From: Pseudomonadota bacterium
GTDB taxonomy: Bacteria; Myxococcota; Polyangia; Polyangiales; Polyangiaceae
Length of the DNA: 9,224 bases
Reading direction: 5' to 3'
NCBI GenBank assembly: GCA_023419055.1
Contig: JAEZYO010000858.1
Span: 1-9,224 of the forward strand
Both the position numbers and the translations under genes were made by a program. The notes below the pieces were generated by a model. The model searched no databases. It was not told the DNA's origin and saw nothing but the letters and a program-made list of their open reading frames with translations. Shown here piece after piece: positions 1 to 6,080 of this stretch. The first letter of the stretch is position 1. Every line of letters starts with the position of its first letter.

Positions 1-797
1 GTCGAGCGGCGCGCCGCGACGGCGATCGGGGAGACCACGACGCGCCTTCCCGCGATGGGCTGCTGCGCGAGCGCCAGGCGCACGAGCGTGGCCGCGCTGC
101 GACCGAGCTCTTGCCAGGGGATCATGACGCTCGAGAGGGGCGGCGAAATCAGCTCGCACTCGAGCGTGTCGTTGTCGGCGCCGAGCAGCGCGAGGTCTTC
201 GGGCACTCGCAGCCCTGCTTCGCGGGCGTAGCGCGCGACGGTGCGCCCCCAGCCGTCGGTGCACGTGAAGATGCCGCACGGCTTGGGCAAGGCGCGGAGC
301 CAGCTCACCATGGCGTCGGCATCTTCGGTTCGCTCCGGCTGCGTGAACGTCGCGTCACCCCAGCCTCTCGTCACCTGCACGCCTGCGCCGCGCGCCTGGT
401 CGACGAACGCGCGTTCGCGCGCGACGGCGAAGGCGGATTCGTCGTAGCGGAAGGTGCTCACGTGGCGGAGGCCCTTTGCGCGCAGGTGCTCGAGCGCGAG
501 GGCTCCGACCGCTTCCTCGTCGGGGCAGACCGAGGCGATGCGGGCGGGGCTCCGGTCGACCATCACCGACACGACCGGCGCTCGCGCGAAACCGGCGATC
601 GCTCCGGCGCCGAGCTCGTGCCCCGTCACGACTGCGTCCGGAGTCAAGCTGGCGCAGATCCGCTCCAGATCCGAGAGCGGGTGGAAATGGACCAACGTCC
701 AGTCGTGTTCGCGCGCGGCGCTCATGAAGCCACGGAGTACTCCGCGCTGACACCCGAGCTCGGTTCCGAGCACGATGAGAACGCGTGGTGACGACAT
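1..797 (-). CDS. XylR-like transcriptional regulator, LacI-type sensor domain (partial, C-terminus off left edge)
   Basis: 265 codons are visible, reading leftwards from the ATG at 797-795; an in-frame TAA four codons upstream (812-810) makes this the first possible start. No clear Shine-Dalgarno is seen. The protein is a periplasmic-binding-protein-like sensor lacking the N-terminal helix-turn-helix of true LacI proteins: it opens directly with a beta strand (PRVLIVLGTELG). It has the family pattern LPKPCGIFTCTDGWG (about residues 170-184), VPEDLALLGADND (198-210) and PPLSSV (219-224), closely paralleling E. coli XylR (TDARAR..., VPEKLCVIGIDNEE, ...LSSV). The last visible residues (VVVSPIAVAARRS) are where XylR proteins pass into the C-terminal AraC-type DNA-binding domain. 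That domain, about 100 residues in the family, should lie beyond the window. The ligand is probably a sugar, but xylose is not established: no xylose gene is adjacent. It is divergent from the lipoprotein operon. Confidence 0.85.
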   Translation of the reverse strand, partial: MSSPRVLIVLGTELGCQRGVLRGFMSAAREHDWTLVHFHPLSDLERICASLTPDAVVTGHELGAGAIAGFARAPVVSVMVDRSPARIASVCPDEEAVGALALEHLRAKGLRHVSTFRYDESAFAVARERAFVDQARGAGVQVTRGWGDATFTQPERTEDADAMVSWLRALPKPCGIFTCTDGWGRTVARYAREAGLRVPEDLALLGADNDTLECELISPPLSSVMIPWQELGRSAATLVRLALAQQPIAGRRVVVSPIAVAARRS

Positions 798-1104
798 GAG
801 AGATCGTGATTAGCACGCCTCTTGGGGCTCGTTCGAGGGCGGAGCCGGTCGGCTGGATAAGGGGCCTGCCCTGGAAACTTTCCGTCCGCGCCAGGTTCGT
901 TTTCGGTCGCTCTCGAATTCGAAATTGCGTCGCGCGGAGGGCGCGCTCCTTCCAATGACGGTGGCGTCGTCCGTCCGGAACGATGGGCGGCTGTCTGCCT
1001 TCTAGAGACCAGCGACGATGGTCGTTCGGAACCACTCGCTCCCGTGGTGGTCGGCGCCTTCCGACGCTAGGGTCACTCCGTGCTGCCTGAGTCACCCCGA
1101 AGAG

Positions 1105-1137
1105 TTCGATTCGGTCTCGTCGAGATCCTGAATTGAG
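1105..1137. promoter_or_regulatory. Imperfect inverted repeat (about 13 paired positions)
   Basis: The centre is TCTCG-T-CGAGA (1115-1125). The arms continue outward as GG/CC (1113-1114 with 1127-1128), ATTC/GAAT (1109-1112 with 1130-1133), then G-T wobble and TC/GA (1106-1107 with 1135-1136), broken only by single-base bulges at 1126 and 1129. The centre spacer is one base, so as RNA the apical pairs would have to open. It could be a regulator-binding dyad or a hairpin; no T-tract follows, so a classical terminator is unlikely. Confidence 0.4.
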
Positions 1138-1144
1138 TCGGCTG

Positions 1145-1161
1145 ACCTCGATACGCGAGGT
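1145..1161. promoter_or_regulatory. Perfect 6-bp dyad with 5-nt spacer, candidate operator
   Basis: ACCTCG (1145-1150), spacer ATACG, CGAGGT (1156-1161). It shares base 1161 with the next dyad and lies about 40-60 bp upstream of the start point inferred from the extended -10-like element at 1188-1196. Its size and symmetry fit a dimeric regulator site. The identity of any regulator is unknown. Confidence 0.4.
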
Positions 1162-1179
1162 GCGCTCTTTTCGAGCGCA
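1161..1179. promoter_or_regulatory. Perfect 7-bp dyad with 5-nt spacer, candidate operator
   Basis: TGCGCTC (1161-1167), spacer TTTTC, GAGCGCA (1173-1179). If transcription starts near 1203, this dyad covers roughly -41 to -23, where a bound protein would overlap the -35 position and block or aid RNA polymerase. It directly abuts the ACCTCG/CGAGGT dyad, with an equal 5-nt spacer. Confidence 0.45.
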
Positions 1180-1187
1180 GTTGGGAC

Positions 1188-1196
1188 TGATATAGA
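1188..1196 (+). promoter_or_regulatory. Putative extended -10 promoter element for the lipoprotein operon
   Basis: TGA followed by TATAGA (1191-1196) matches the extended -10 layout TGn-TATAAT at four of six hexamer positions, and is one of the few AT-rich spots in the region. No good TTGACA lies 16-18 bp upstream, as is usual for extended -10 promoters. A start near 1203 would leave a leader of about 107 nt before the ATG at 1310. Myxobacterial promoters are diverse, so this is a suggestion only. Confidence 0.3.
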
Positions 1197-1309
1197 TACG
1201 TCACTGGTGTGCCCGCGCTCGCGTGCGTTTCGTGAGTGCGCCGCTCTCACTCGCTAGCCAAGACCTCTATCGCTGCGAACAAGAATTTCTTGCTGCGGCT
1301 CGAGACGAG

Positions 1310-3052
1310 ATGACAACGAGACTCCTCCGCTGTTCCGAGCTGTGTTCCGCCCTGGTGATCGGTCTGGTGCAGGCGCTCGCGTCGGGCTGTTCGAACGACG
1401 TCGCCTCCGCGCGCCGGCAAAGTGGCGGTACGGCGTCGGGGGGTACGTCCGGGCAAATTTCCGGTTCCGGAGGGACTTCGGGGGCTTCCGCCAGCGGCTC
1501 GCCGCTCCTCCCCGCGCGAATTCGGCGTCTCACGAACGCCGAGTACGACGCTTCGGTCTCGGCGCTGCTCGGGACGAGCCGCCAGCCGAGCGTCGAGTTT
1601 TCGTTTCCGCCCGACGCGCGGCAGGGGCCGGCGAACGCCCCGGCGGGCGCGGCGTTCACCGTCAATGACGCGCAGCGCGTCGACCCGGTGCTCGCCGACA
1701 AGCTCGACGCAGCGGCGCAGGCGCTCGTCGCCGAAGCGCGGCAAAGCGGAAAGCTCGCGGAGGTCGCTCCCTGTTCGGATCCCGCGGGGGCGGGCGAAGA
1801 ATGCGCGAAGACCTTCCTGCGCTCGTTCGGAGCCAAGGCGTATCGCCGAGCCTTGAGCGACGAAGAGGTGAGCGGCCTGACCTCGGGGGCAGGTTCGGCG
1901 TATCACGTCGGTGCCGACGGCTACTCGTACGAGGACGGCATCGACGTGCTCACGAGGGTACTGCTGCAGTCGCCCGGCTTCCTGTACGTCACGGAGCTCG
2001 GCCCCGGCGATGGTTCGGCGAACCTCGAGCTCACCGGGGACGAGATCGCTTCTCAGCTCTCGTACTTGCTCACCTCGGGCCCGCCGGATGAGGCGCTGAT
2101 TCAGGAGGCCGCGCTCGGCGCGCTCGCCGTGCCCGAAGGCCGCGAAGCGGAGGCGCAACGGCTCCTCGCTACACCGGCCGGGCGAGCTCGCGTGGTCCGA
2201 ATCGTCCAGGAGTGGCTCGGCATCGACGAGGTGGCCCGGCGCGAGAAGGCGAGCAGCGTCTACCCGGAGTTCGCCGGCGTGAGTCAGGCGATGGAGAACG
2301 AGAGCTACGCCTTCATCGACGAGGTGTTGAACCGCTCGACGGGCACGCTGACCGAGCTTCTCACGGCCGATTGGACGATCGTGGAGGAGCCCCTCGCATC
2401 GCTCTACGGGGTGACCTGGGCGGGCGCGGGGCAACGCACTTCGCTCGCGAGCGTCGCGCGACGCGGCATCCTGAACCAGGGCGCGTTCCTCAGCGTCTTC
2501 GCTAGCAACAACGCAAGTCACCCGGTATTTCGCGGCGTCGCGCTCATGCGCCGGATCGCGTGTCTCGACACGCCCGACCCCGGTGCGCTCGGCATCGTGG
2601 TCAGCGTACCGCCCGCGGATGCGTCGAAGACGACCCGCGAGCGCTTCGAGGTGCACACGACGGACCCTGCCTGCGCGGGCTGCCACGCGACCATCGACGC
2701 GTTCGGCTTCAGCTTCGAGAACTTCGACGGCATCGGCAAGCTGCGCACCGCCGAAAACGGGCTCCCGGTCGACACCCACGTGACCCTCGGTGCCGGCTCG
2801 GACATCGACGGTGCCTACGCAGACAGCACCGAGCTCTTGGCTGCGCTCGCACGGAGCGACTCGGTGAAGAGCTGCCTCGCTCGACAGATTTTCCGCGGCC
2901 TTTCTGGGCGTAGCAACGAGAGCGTCGCCGAAGCGGAGAACGCCTTCGTCGAGCTCTGGAAAGCAGCCCCGGTCGAGCAAGGAGATCGTTTGCTCGACGC
3001 GCTCGTCGCCTACGTGAAGAGCCCGACCTTCATCCAGAGGAGAACGCCGTGA
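1310..3052 (+). CDS. DUF1592/DUF1588-type lipoprotein with single CxxCH (PSD family)
   Basis: 580 residues. The ATG at 1310 is preferred over an in-frame GTG at 1223 because it places a lipoprotein signal at the true N-terminus: basic start (MTTRLLR), hydrophobic core (ALVIGLVQAL), lipobox LASGC with lipidated Cys27. A Ser/Gly/Thr-rich tether follows (about 37-65), as is usual in myxobacterial lipoproteins. The body begins with RIRRLTNAEY (about 70-79, DUF1587-like), then a middle region resembling DUF1595 and DUF1592 (YRRALSDEE, LLQSPGFLYVTE, LASLYGV), the DUF1588 block (RRGILNQGAFL, then CAGCH at residues 455-459 followed by IDAFGFSFENFD), and a C-terminal DUF1585-like segment ending SPTFIQRR. 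CxxCH is the c-type haem signature; one haem is plausible but unproven. The N-terminal cytochrome domain of many planctomycete relatives is absent. The function of the family is unknown. Its stop overlaps the next start, so the two are translationally coupled. The ribosome site (GAGACGAG) is weak. Confidence 0.9.
   Translation: MTTRLLRCSELCSALVIGLVQALASGCSNDVASARRQSGGTASGGTSGQISGSGGTSGASASGSPLLPARIRRLTNAEYDASVSALLGTSRQPSVEFSFPPDARQGPANAPAGAAFTVNDAQRVDPVLADKLDAAAQALVAEARQSGKLAEVAPCSDPAGAGEECAKTFLRSFGAKAYRRALSDEEVSGLTSGAGSAYHVGADGYSYEDGIDVLTRVLLQSPGFLYVTELGPGDGSANLELTGDEIASQLSYLLTSGPPDEALIQEAALGALAVPEGREAEAQRLLATPAGRARVVRIVQEWLGIDEVARREKASSVYPEFAGVSQAMENESYAFIDEVLNRSTGTLTELLTADWTIVEEPLASLYGVTWAGAGQRTSLASVARRGILNQGAFLSVFASNNASHPVFRGVALMRRIACLDTPDPGALGIVVSVPPADASKTTRERFEVHTTDPACAGCHATIDAFGFSFENFDGIGKLRTAENGLPVDTHVTLGAGSDIDGAYADSTELLAALARSDSVKSCLARQIFRGLSGRSNESVAEAENAFVELWKAAPVEQGDRLLDALVAYVKSPTFIQRRTP
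3038..3043 (+). promoter_or_regulatory. Ribosome binding site supporting the GTG start at 3049
   Basis: AGGAGA lies 5 nt before the GTG at 3049, inside the end of the lipoprotein gene. It is the best Shine-Dalgarno in the window and decides the start of the DUF1552 gene, together with the Tat motif that follows. Confidence 0.75.
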
Positions 3053-4596
3053 CCCGCCCGCTCGTGAAACCTGGAAAGCCCCGCAGCGCGACTCGCCGCT
3101 CCTTCTTACGGGCGGTGGGGCTCGGCGCTACGGCGCTGCCGTTCTACCAGCTGCTCGAAGACTCGTTCGCGCACGCCGCGGGAGAAGCGCTCCCGCTCAA
3201 GTTGATGGTGATCTCGGCCCCGCACGGGATCGCGTACGAGTACTTCTCGATGCGGACGCCCGAGTCTCCGGACATCCCAGTGGAAGGGCTCTCGACGCGC
3301 GGTACGGACACCGAGACGAGCTTCGACATCGCGTATCCGAACTGCTCGCTTTCGCCGTTCGACGACGCGGCCACGTATGGAAAGAGCTTCAAGGACCGGC
3401 TCCTCGTCATCGAGGGCTTGGACCTCGCCGGTGACGGTCACGACGCGACGGCGAGCATTCTCACCGGGAGCCCCCTGAGCGGCGGGCAGCCGCTGAACTC
3501 CTCTCTCGACCAGTACCTCGCCGTCGAGCTCGGGCTGGGCGCCGACACTCGAAAGAGCAACGTCGTGCTCGCCATCGGCGACCCGAACCCTCACCCGGGG
3601 CAGAGCATTTCGTACAGCGCGGGTGGCGTGGGAATAGGCAAGATCATCTCTCCGTACGAGGCGTTCGACTACCTCTTCGGCGGCTTCGTCCCGCCAGACG
3701 ACAGCGCCGGCCAGGCCGCGCTCCTCCGCCGGAATGCGCTCGGCCAGAGCGTGATCGACGCCGTGCGCGCGGACTGCAACCGCCTGCGCGCCCGCCTCGC
3801 GCCGGTCGAGCAACAGAAGATGGATCAGCACCTGGCGGCGATTCGCGATCTCGAGAAGTCGTTCAGCTCGATGGCGGGAGCCTCGTGCTCGATGGTCGCG
3901 ACGCGACCCGCCGAGGGCGAGTTCCCGTCGGACATCGGTAAGCTGATGCGCTTCAACGGCGGCGAGCCGACGTTCGATCTCGTCACCAACTTCTTCGTCG
4001 ACTTGATGGCGCAGGCGTTTGCCTGCGACGTGACCCGCTTCGGGACGCTAGTCTTGAACGACCCGCCGTGGGACGTCGCGAACAACGCGGCGACCGACTC
4101 GCTCGGCCTCGGGTTGCCCTCCGATCTCCACAACCTGGTGGCGCACCAGTACATGACCCGCTCGTACGACTGGGAGAACAAGCTCGCCGGGACGGGCAAT
4201 GCTGCCACCTGGCTTCCGCTCGCGAAGTACAACAAGTACGTCTACGGCAAGGTCGCGCGCCTCATGCAGCGGCTCGACGAGCTCGGGGCCTTCGACAACG
4301 TCCTGGTCTATGCGACCAGCGAGCTCGGGAACCCGAACGCCCACTCTTCCTCGGGCGTCCCGACCGTGCTCGCGGGCGGCGTGAACGTCCCGTTCCGTTT
4401 CGGGCGCAGGCTCCAGATCACTCCCGATTGCCTCCCGCCCAATGACTCTTGCGTGGCGCGCGACGCCAAGTATGCGGGCGGCGCCAGCAACCACCTGCTG
4501 GTCTCGATCGCGCAAGCGTTCGGGGCCGAGATCGACAGCTTCGGACAGGGCGCGGACAGCTCCTACACGACGGGCGCGCTCGCGGGGCTCACGTGA
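3049..4596 (+). CDS. DUF1552 family protein with Tat signal peptide
   Basis: 515 residues. It starts at a GTG whose last two bases belong to the TGA of the lipoprotein gene (GTGA overlap). The N-terminus carries a twin-arginine signal, TRRSFLR (residues 15-21), then a hydrophobic stretch AVGLGATALPF and a likely cleavage site after AHA (43). The folded protein should therefore be exported. DUF1552 hallmarks follow: SAPHGIAYEYF (about 56), a GDGHDATASILTG block, SLDQYLA, a long helical DLEKSF region (about 270), and TSELGNPNAHSSSGVP/TVLAGG near the C-terminus. Pfam names this family HXXSHH; here the corresponding stretch appears to read HNLVAHQ (361-367), which lacks the Ser and the second of the paired His. 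Its role is unknown; some structural kinship with the DUF1501/alkaline-phosphatase-like group has been suggested, but nothing here proves an enzyme. The pairing with a DUF1592/1588 protein is characteristic of planctomycetes and myxobacteria. Confidence 0.9.
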   Translation: MTRPLVKPGKPRSATRRSFLRAVGLGATALPFYQLLEDSFAHAAGEALPLKLMVISAPHGIAYEYFSMRTPESPDIPVEGLSTRGTDTETSFDIAYPNCSLSPFDDAATYGKSFKDRLLVIEGLDLAGDGHDATASILTGSPLSGGQPLNSSLDQYLAVELGLGADTRKSNVVLAIGDPNPHPGQSISYSAGGVGIGKIISPYEAFDYLFGGFVPPDDSAGQAALLRRNALGQSVIDAVRADCNRLRARLAPVEQQKMDQHLAAIRDLEKSFSSMAGASCSMVATRPAEGEFPSDIGKLMRFNGGEPTFDLVTNFFVDLMAQAFACDVTRFGTLVLNDPPWDVANNAATDSLGLGLPSDLHNLVAHQYMTRSYDWENKLAGTGNAATWLPLAKYNKYVYGKVARLMQRLDELGAFDNVLVYATSELGNPNAHSSSGVPTVLAGGVNVPFRFGRRLQITPDCLPPNDSCVARDAKYAGGASNHLLVSIAQAFGAEIDSFGQGADSSYTTGALAGLT

Positions 4597-4605
4597 GGTC
4601 AGCGC

Positions 4606-5262
4606 ATGTTCGGGTTCTCTGAGGTCCGTATTCGCCGGCTCCTCCTCCACTGGGGGTGGGGCCAGGGTGGCGTCGAGCTCGTGAGCGACATCCTCGAAAT
4701 TTCCCAGGCCGCCGCTCAGGAGCTCCTGGCCTGCCTGATCAGCGAAGGCTACGTGCAACGCTCCGTCGAACGTCAGACGGCGCCAGGCTGGGAGTACGAG
4801 CTCACTCCCAAGGGGACGAGTTTCGGTCAGCTCAGCGCCGAAACTCCGTTCAACCGGGAAGCGGTGCGAAGTGGCCTGCGGGAGCTCATCGAGCGGATGA
4901 CCGAAGTCAACCGGGAGGAACGCTTCGTCGTCGGGATTCAGGAAGCCTTCGTCGTCGGTGACTACCTGAACCACGCCGAGCGCCTCGGCGCCCTCGAGAT
5001 CCACTACACCACGTACCGCAAGATCACCGAGCGCAGCGAGTTTGCCAAGGTCGCCCACCGCGCAGCGCGAGCCAGCGGTCGGAAGTTCGCAGGCGACGTG
5101 AGCCTGCGCCTCTGGCCCGAAGACGAAGTGACGAGCTTCCTCGAAAACCGCGCGGGCATGTTCAGCCTCACCACGAACATGGAACGCCGCCGAGACAGCG
5201 AGACGCCGCGCCTCGTCATCTTCCGCGAGCGCGCCCCCGTGCCCGAGTGGCGCGATCTGTAG
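4606..5262 (+). CDS. Winged-helix protein with degenerate nucleotidyltransferase-like domain
   Basis: 218 residues. The ATG is preceded by TGAGGT (4594-4599), 6 nt away, and starts 9 nt after the DUF1552 stop, so it is likely co-transcribed. Residues 1-72 look like a winged helix of MarR type: ELVSDILEISQAAAQELL (recognition region), LISEGYVQRS, and the wing strand WEYELTPKG (62-70). Residues 84-210 follow the layout of a family I recall as MarR-like nucleotidyltransferases: a helix RELIERMTEVN, strand and turn VVGDYLNHAERLG (116-128), then ASGRKF (156-161), RLWPEDEV (168-175) and FLENRAGMFSL (178-188). In active relatives the turn reads G-S-x-L and is followed by D-x-D, the metal-binding acids. 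Here these are G118-D119 and A129-L130-E131, so catalysis is unlikely. It has no signal peptide and is probably cytoplasmic. It may be a DNA- or RNA-binding regulator. The wHTH assignment is firmer than the nucleotidyltransferase ancestry. Confidence 0.8.
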   Translation: MFGFSEVRIRRLLLHWGWGQGGVELVSDILEISQAAAQELLACLISEGYVQRSVERQTAPGWEYELTPKGTSFGQLSAETPFNREAVRSGLRELIERMTEVNREERFVVGIQEAFVVGDYLNHAERLGALEIHYTTYRKITERSEFAKVAHRAARASGRKFAGDVSLRLWPEDEVTSFLENRAGMFSLTTNMERRRDSETPRLVIFRERAPVPEWRDL

Positions 5263-5264
5263 GG

Positions 5265-5296
5265 GCTCGCTGCGGGACTTTGGGGCGAGCTTCGCC
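5265..5296 (+). terminator. Possible hairpins after the winged-helix gene
   Basis: Two overlapping stems follow the TAG at 5260-5262: GCTCGC (5265-5270) with GCGAGC (5285-5290), and the tighter GGCGA-GCT-TCGCC (5284-5296). No T-tract follows, so if this ends transcription it would be Rho-dependent or only a 3'-end-stabilising hairpin. Confidence 0.25.
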
Positions 5297-5433
5297 GCGT
5301 CGCGTGAGATTCGATGGGGTGGACAATCGTAGGCTCATCCGGAGCCCGAGATGACAGTCGTGTACGAGGGAACGTTTGCCCATGCGGCGGCGAGTGGCGA
5401 CGGCACACGCTCGCTTCGGAGCTCACGTACTTC

Positions 5434-5475
5434 GCGTGGTGTCAACGAGTCTCGTGTCGTTCCACGCTGTCAGCG
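5434..5475. repeat. Nested inverted repeats in the convergent spacer
   Basis: The outer arms are GCGTGG (5434-5439) and CCACGC (5462-5467), enclosing ACGAG-T-CTCGT (5445-5455). The right arm overlaps another dyad, CGCTG-T-CAGCG (5465-5475). This could be a bidirectional 3'-end structure or a protein site; with short arms in GC-rich DNA, chance is also possible. Confidence 0.3.
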
Positions 5476-5597
5476 CCATCGTGCGGCTTCTCATTCGGTG
5501 CGGACGAGGCGAGCGCTCTTGCGGCCTTGATGATGACATCGCGACCGGCGAGCAGACCGATCGCGACGTAGGGGGACGCGCTGCGAGCGGTGGGCAT
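5442..5597 (-). CDS. Doubtful small ORF, 51 aa
   Basis: ATG at 5597-5595, stop TGA at 5444-5442. The start is bounded by an in-frame TGA upstream, and the frame lies about 55 nt beyond the hslR stop. Third codon positions are fairly GC-rich and the middle is mildly hydrophobic (YVAIGLLAG, then DVIIKAARALAS). There is no Shine-Dalgarno and I recognise no homologue. In GC-rich DNA such a frame can arise by chance; more likely non-coding than coding. Confidence 0.15.
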   Translation of the reverse strand: MPTARSASPYVAIGLLAGRDVIIKAARALASSAPNEKPHDGADSVERHETR

Positions 5598-5613
5598 GCG
5601 CCGATGACCAGTG

Positions 5614-5629
5614 GGCGACGATCGTCACC
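5614..5629 (-). terminator. Hairpin downstream of hslR
   Basis: Read on the minus strand, GGTGAC-GATC-GTCGCC forms six pairs (one G-U) around a GATC loop, beginning about 22 nt past the hslR stop. No T-run follows, so termination is only a possibility; the core GACGATCGTC is also a perfect 10-bp DNA palindrome (5617-5626). Confidence 0.25.
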
Positions 5630-5651
5630 GAGCCAAGCTCCGCTCTGGCGA

Positions 5652-6050
5652 TCACTCGAAGTCGCGACGCAGGCGCTCGAGCGCGCGGCGATCGGCCTTG
5701 GTGGGGCGACCGGCGCCGCGTTCGCGGAGTCCGATGGGAATGCGCTCTTCCTTCGGAGGCGGAGGAGGAGATTGATCTTCGTAGAGCTCGCGAGCCAGGG
5801 GCGCGCCGAGGCGCTTGTCGGCGAGCTTCTTGATCTCGAGGATGACGAGACCCCGCGCGGCGTAGCAGCGCACGACGTCGCCGACCTTGACGGGTTGGCT
5901 CGCGCGGGCGGGGTTGTCGTTCACGCGCACGTGTCCGCCGTCGCAGGCTTCTTGCGCTTGCGTGCGGCTCTTGTAGATGCGCGCCGCGCAGAGCCAGCGA
6001 TCGATTCTCACGCTGCCTGCGGTCGTAGCGCCGGGAGTCGAAGCTGCCAT
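5652..6050 (-). CDS. hslR: Hsp15-like S4 RNA-binding protein
   Basis: 132 residues, close to E. coli Hsp15 (133). The S4 domain covers about residues 14-75: VRIDRWLCAARIYKSR parallels VRLDKWLWAARFYKTR of Hsp15, followed by A.E.CDGGHVRVN and VKVGDVVR. After it come a proline-rich linker (SPPPPPKEE, about 94-102) and a basic tail RPTKADRRALERLRRDF (114-130), matching the Hsp15 ending RPDKKERRDLLRF. Known members bind free 50S subunits that still carry a nascent chain and help recycle stalled ribosomes; the same role is inferred here. The protein is cytoplasmic. The ATG at 6050 gives a 13-residue lead before the S4 domain; a GTG at 6011 (VRIDRW) is an alternative. No clear Shine-Dalgarno is seen. 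It stands alone, divergent from the mannosidase gene. Confidence 0.9.
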   Translation of the reverse strand: MAASTPGATTAGSVRIDRWLCAARIYKSRTQAQEACDGGHVRVNDNPARASQPVKVGDVVRCYAARGLVILEIKKLADKRLGAPLARELYEDQSPPPPPKEERIPIGLRERGAGRPTKADRRALERLRRDFE

Positions 6051-6052
6051 GG

Positions 6053-6080
6053 GGGAAACTCGCGCAGCGTAGCTTTTCCC
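6053..6080 (-). promoter_or_regulatory. Inverted repeat abutting the hslR start codon
   Basis: GGGAAA (6053-6058) and TTTCCC (6075-6080) form a 6-bp dyad with a 16-nt loop, ending 2 nt before the hslR ATG. If the transcript begins upstream of 6080, the stem would sit directly against the start codon and could limit initiation. It also overlaps the putative -10 below, so the two readings are mutually exclusive. Confidence 0.3.

Larger units (their letters stand above)
798..1309. other. Divergent intergenic region, 512 nt
   Basis: No convincing gene lies here: reading frames through it are fragments antisense to, or out of frame with, the flanking genes. It separates the divergent regulator and the lipoprotein gene and must hold both promoters. 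It contains a 10-bp palindrome TCGAATTCGA (913-922), a short CGTG-N5-CACG dyad just before the regulator start (805-817), two CGGAAC copies (976-981 and 1027-1032) each preceded by GTCGT, and an accac/gtggt inverted repeat (1031-1035/1044-1048). Three consecutive larger dyads (1105-1179) are listed separately. The right part, 1223-1309, is open in frame with the lipoprotein but is more likely leader than coding. Confidence 0.7.
5263..5651. other. Convergent intergenic region, 389 nt
   Basis: This lies between the ends of the winged-helix gene (plus) and hslR (minus). I see no supported gene. It contains small dyads: GGCGA-GCT-TCGCC (5284-5296), a nested structure at 5434-5475, and a GGTGAC-GATC-GTCGCC hairpin read on the minus strand (5614-5629). 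The only reading frame with somewhat coding-like third positions is a 51-codon minus-strand one (5442-5597), listed separately with low confidence. Confidence 0.65.

Noticed and set aside
111..791. 226-codon plus-strand frame
   Set aside because: Antisense of the XylR-like regulator; no recognisable features.
931..948. GC-only inverted repeat (cgcgc/gcgcg) as a terminator or operator
   Set aside because: Simple alternating GC symmetry is expected by chance here; no T-tract and no positional context.
355..1095. 246-codon minus-strand frame crossing the regulator and the intergenic region
   Set aside because: Out of frame with the XylR-like protein, which has clear family motifs; translation is Arg-rich with no domain.
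1223..1309. In-frame GTG start that lengthens the lipoprotein by 29 residues
   Set aside because: It would bury the basic/hydrophobic signal and lipobox 56 residues in; the ATG at 1310 puts them at the N-terminus.
1247..2980. 577-codon open frame on the minus strand
   Set aside because: Exact antisense of the lipoprotein gene; Arg/Ala/Glu/Val-rich low-information translation typical of antisense frames in GC-rich DNA, no recognisable domain.
4048..5058. 336-codon open frame on the minus strand
   Set aside because: It spans antisense across two well-supported genes and their junction; no motif, no credible ribosome site.
5314..5571. 85-codon plus-strand frame in the convergent spacer
   Set aside because: No ribosome site, mixed composition and no recognisable motif; overlaps the dyads and the doubtful minus-strand ORF.
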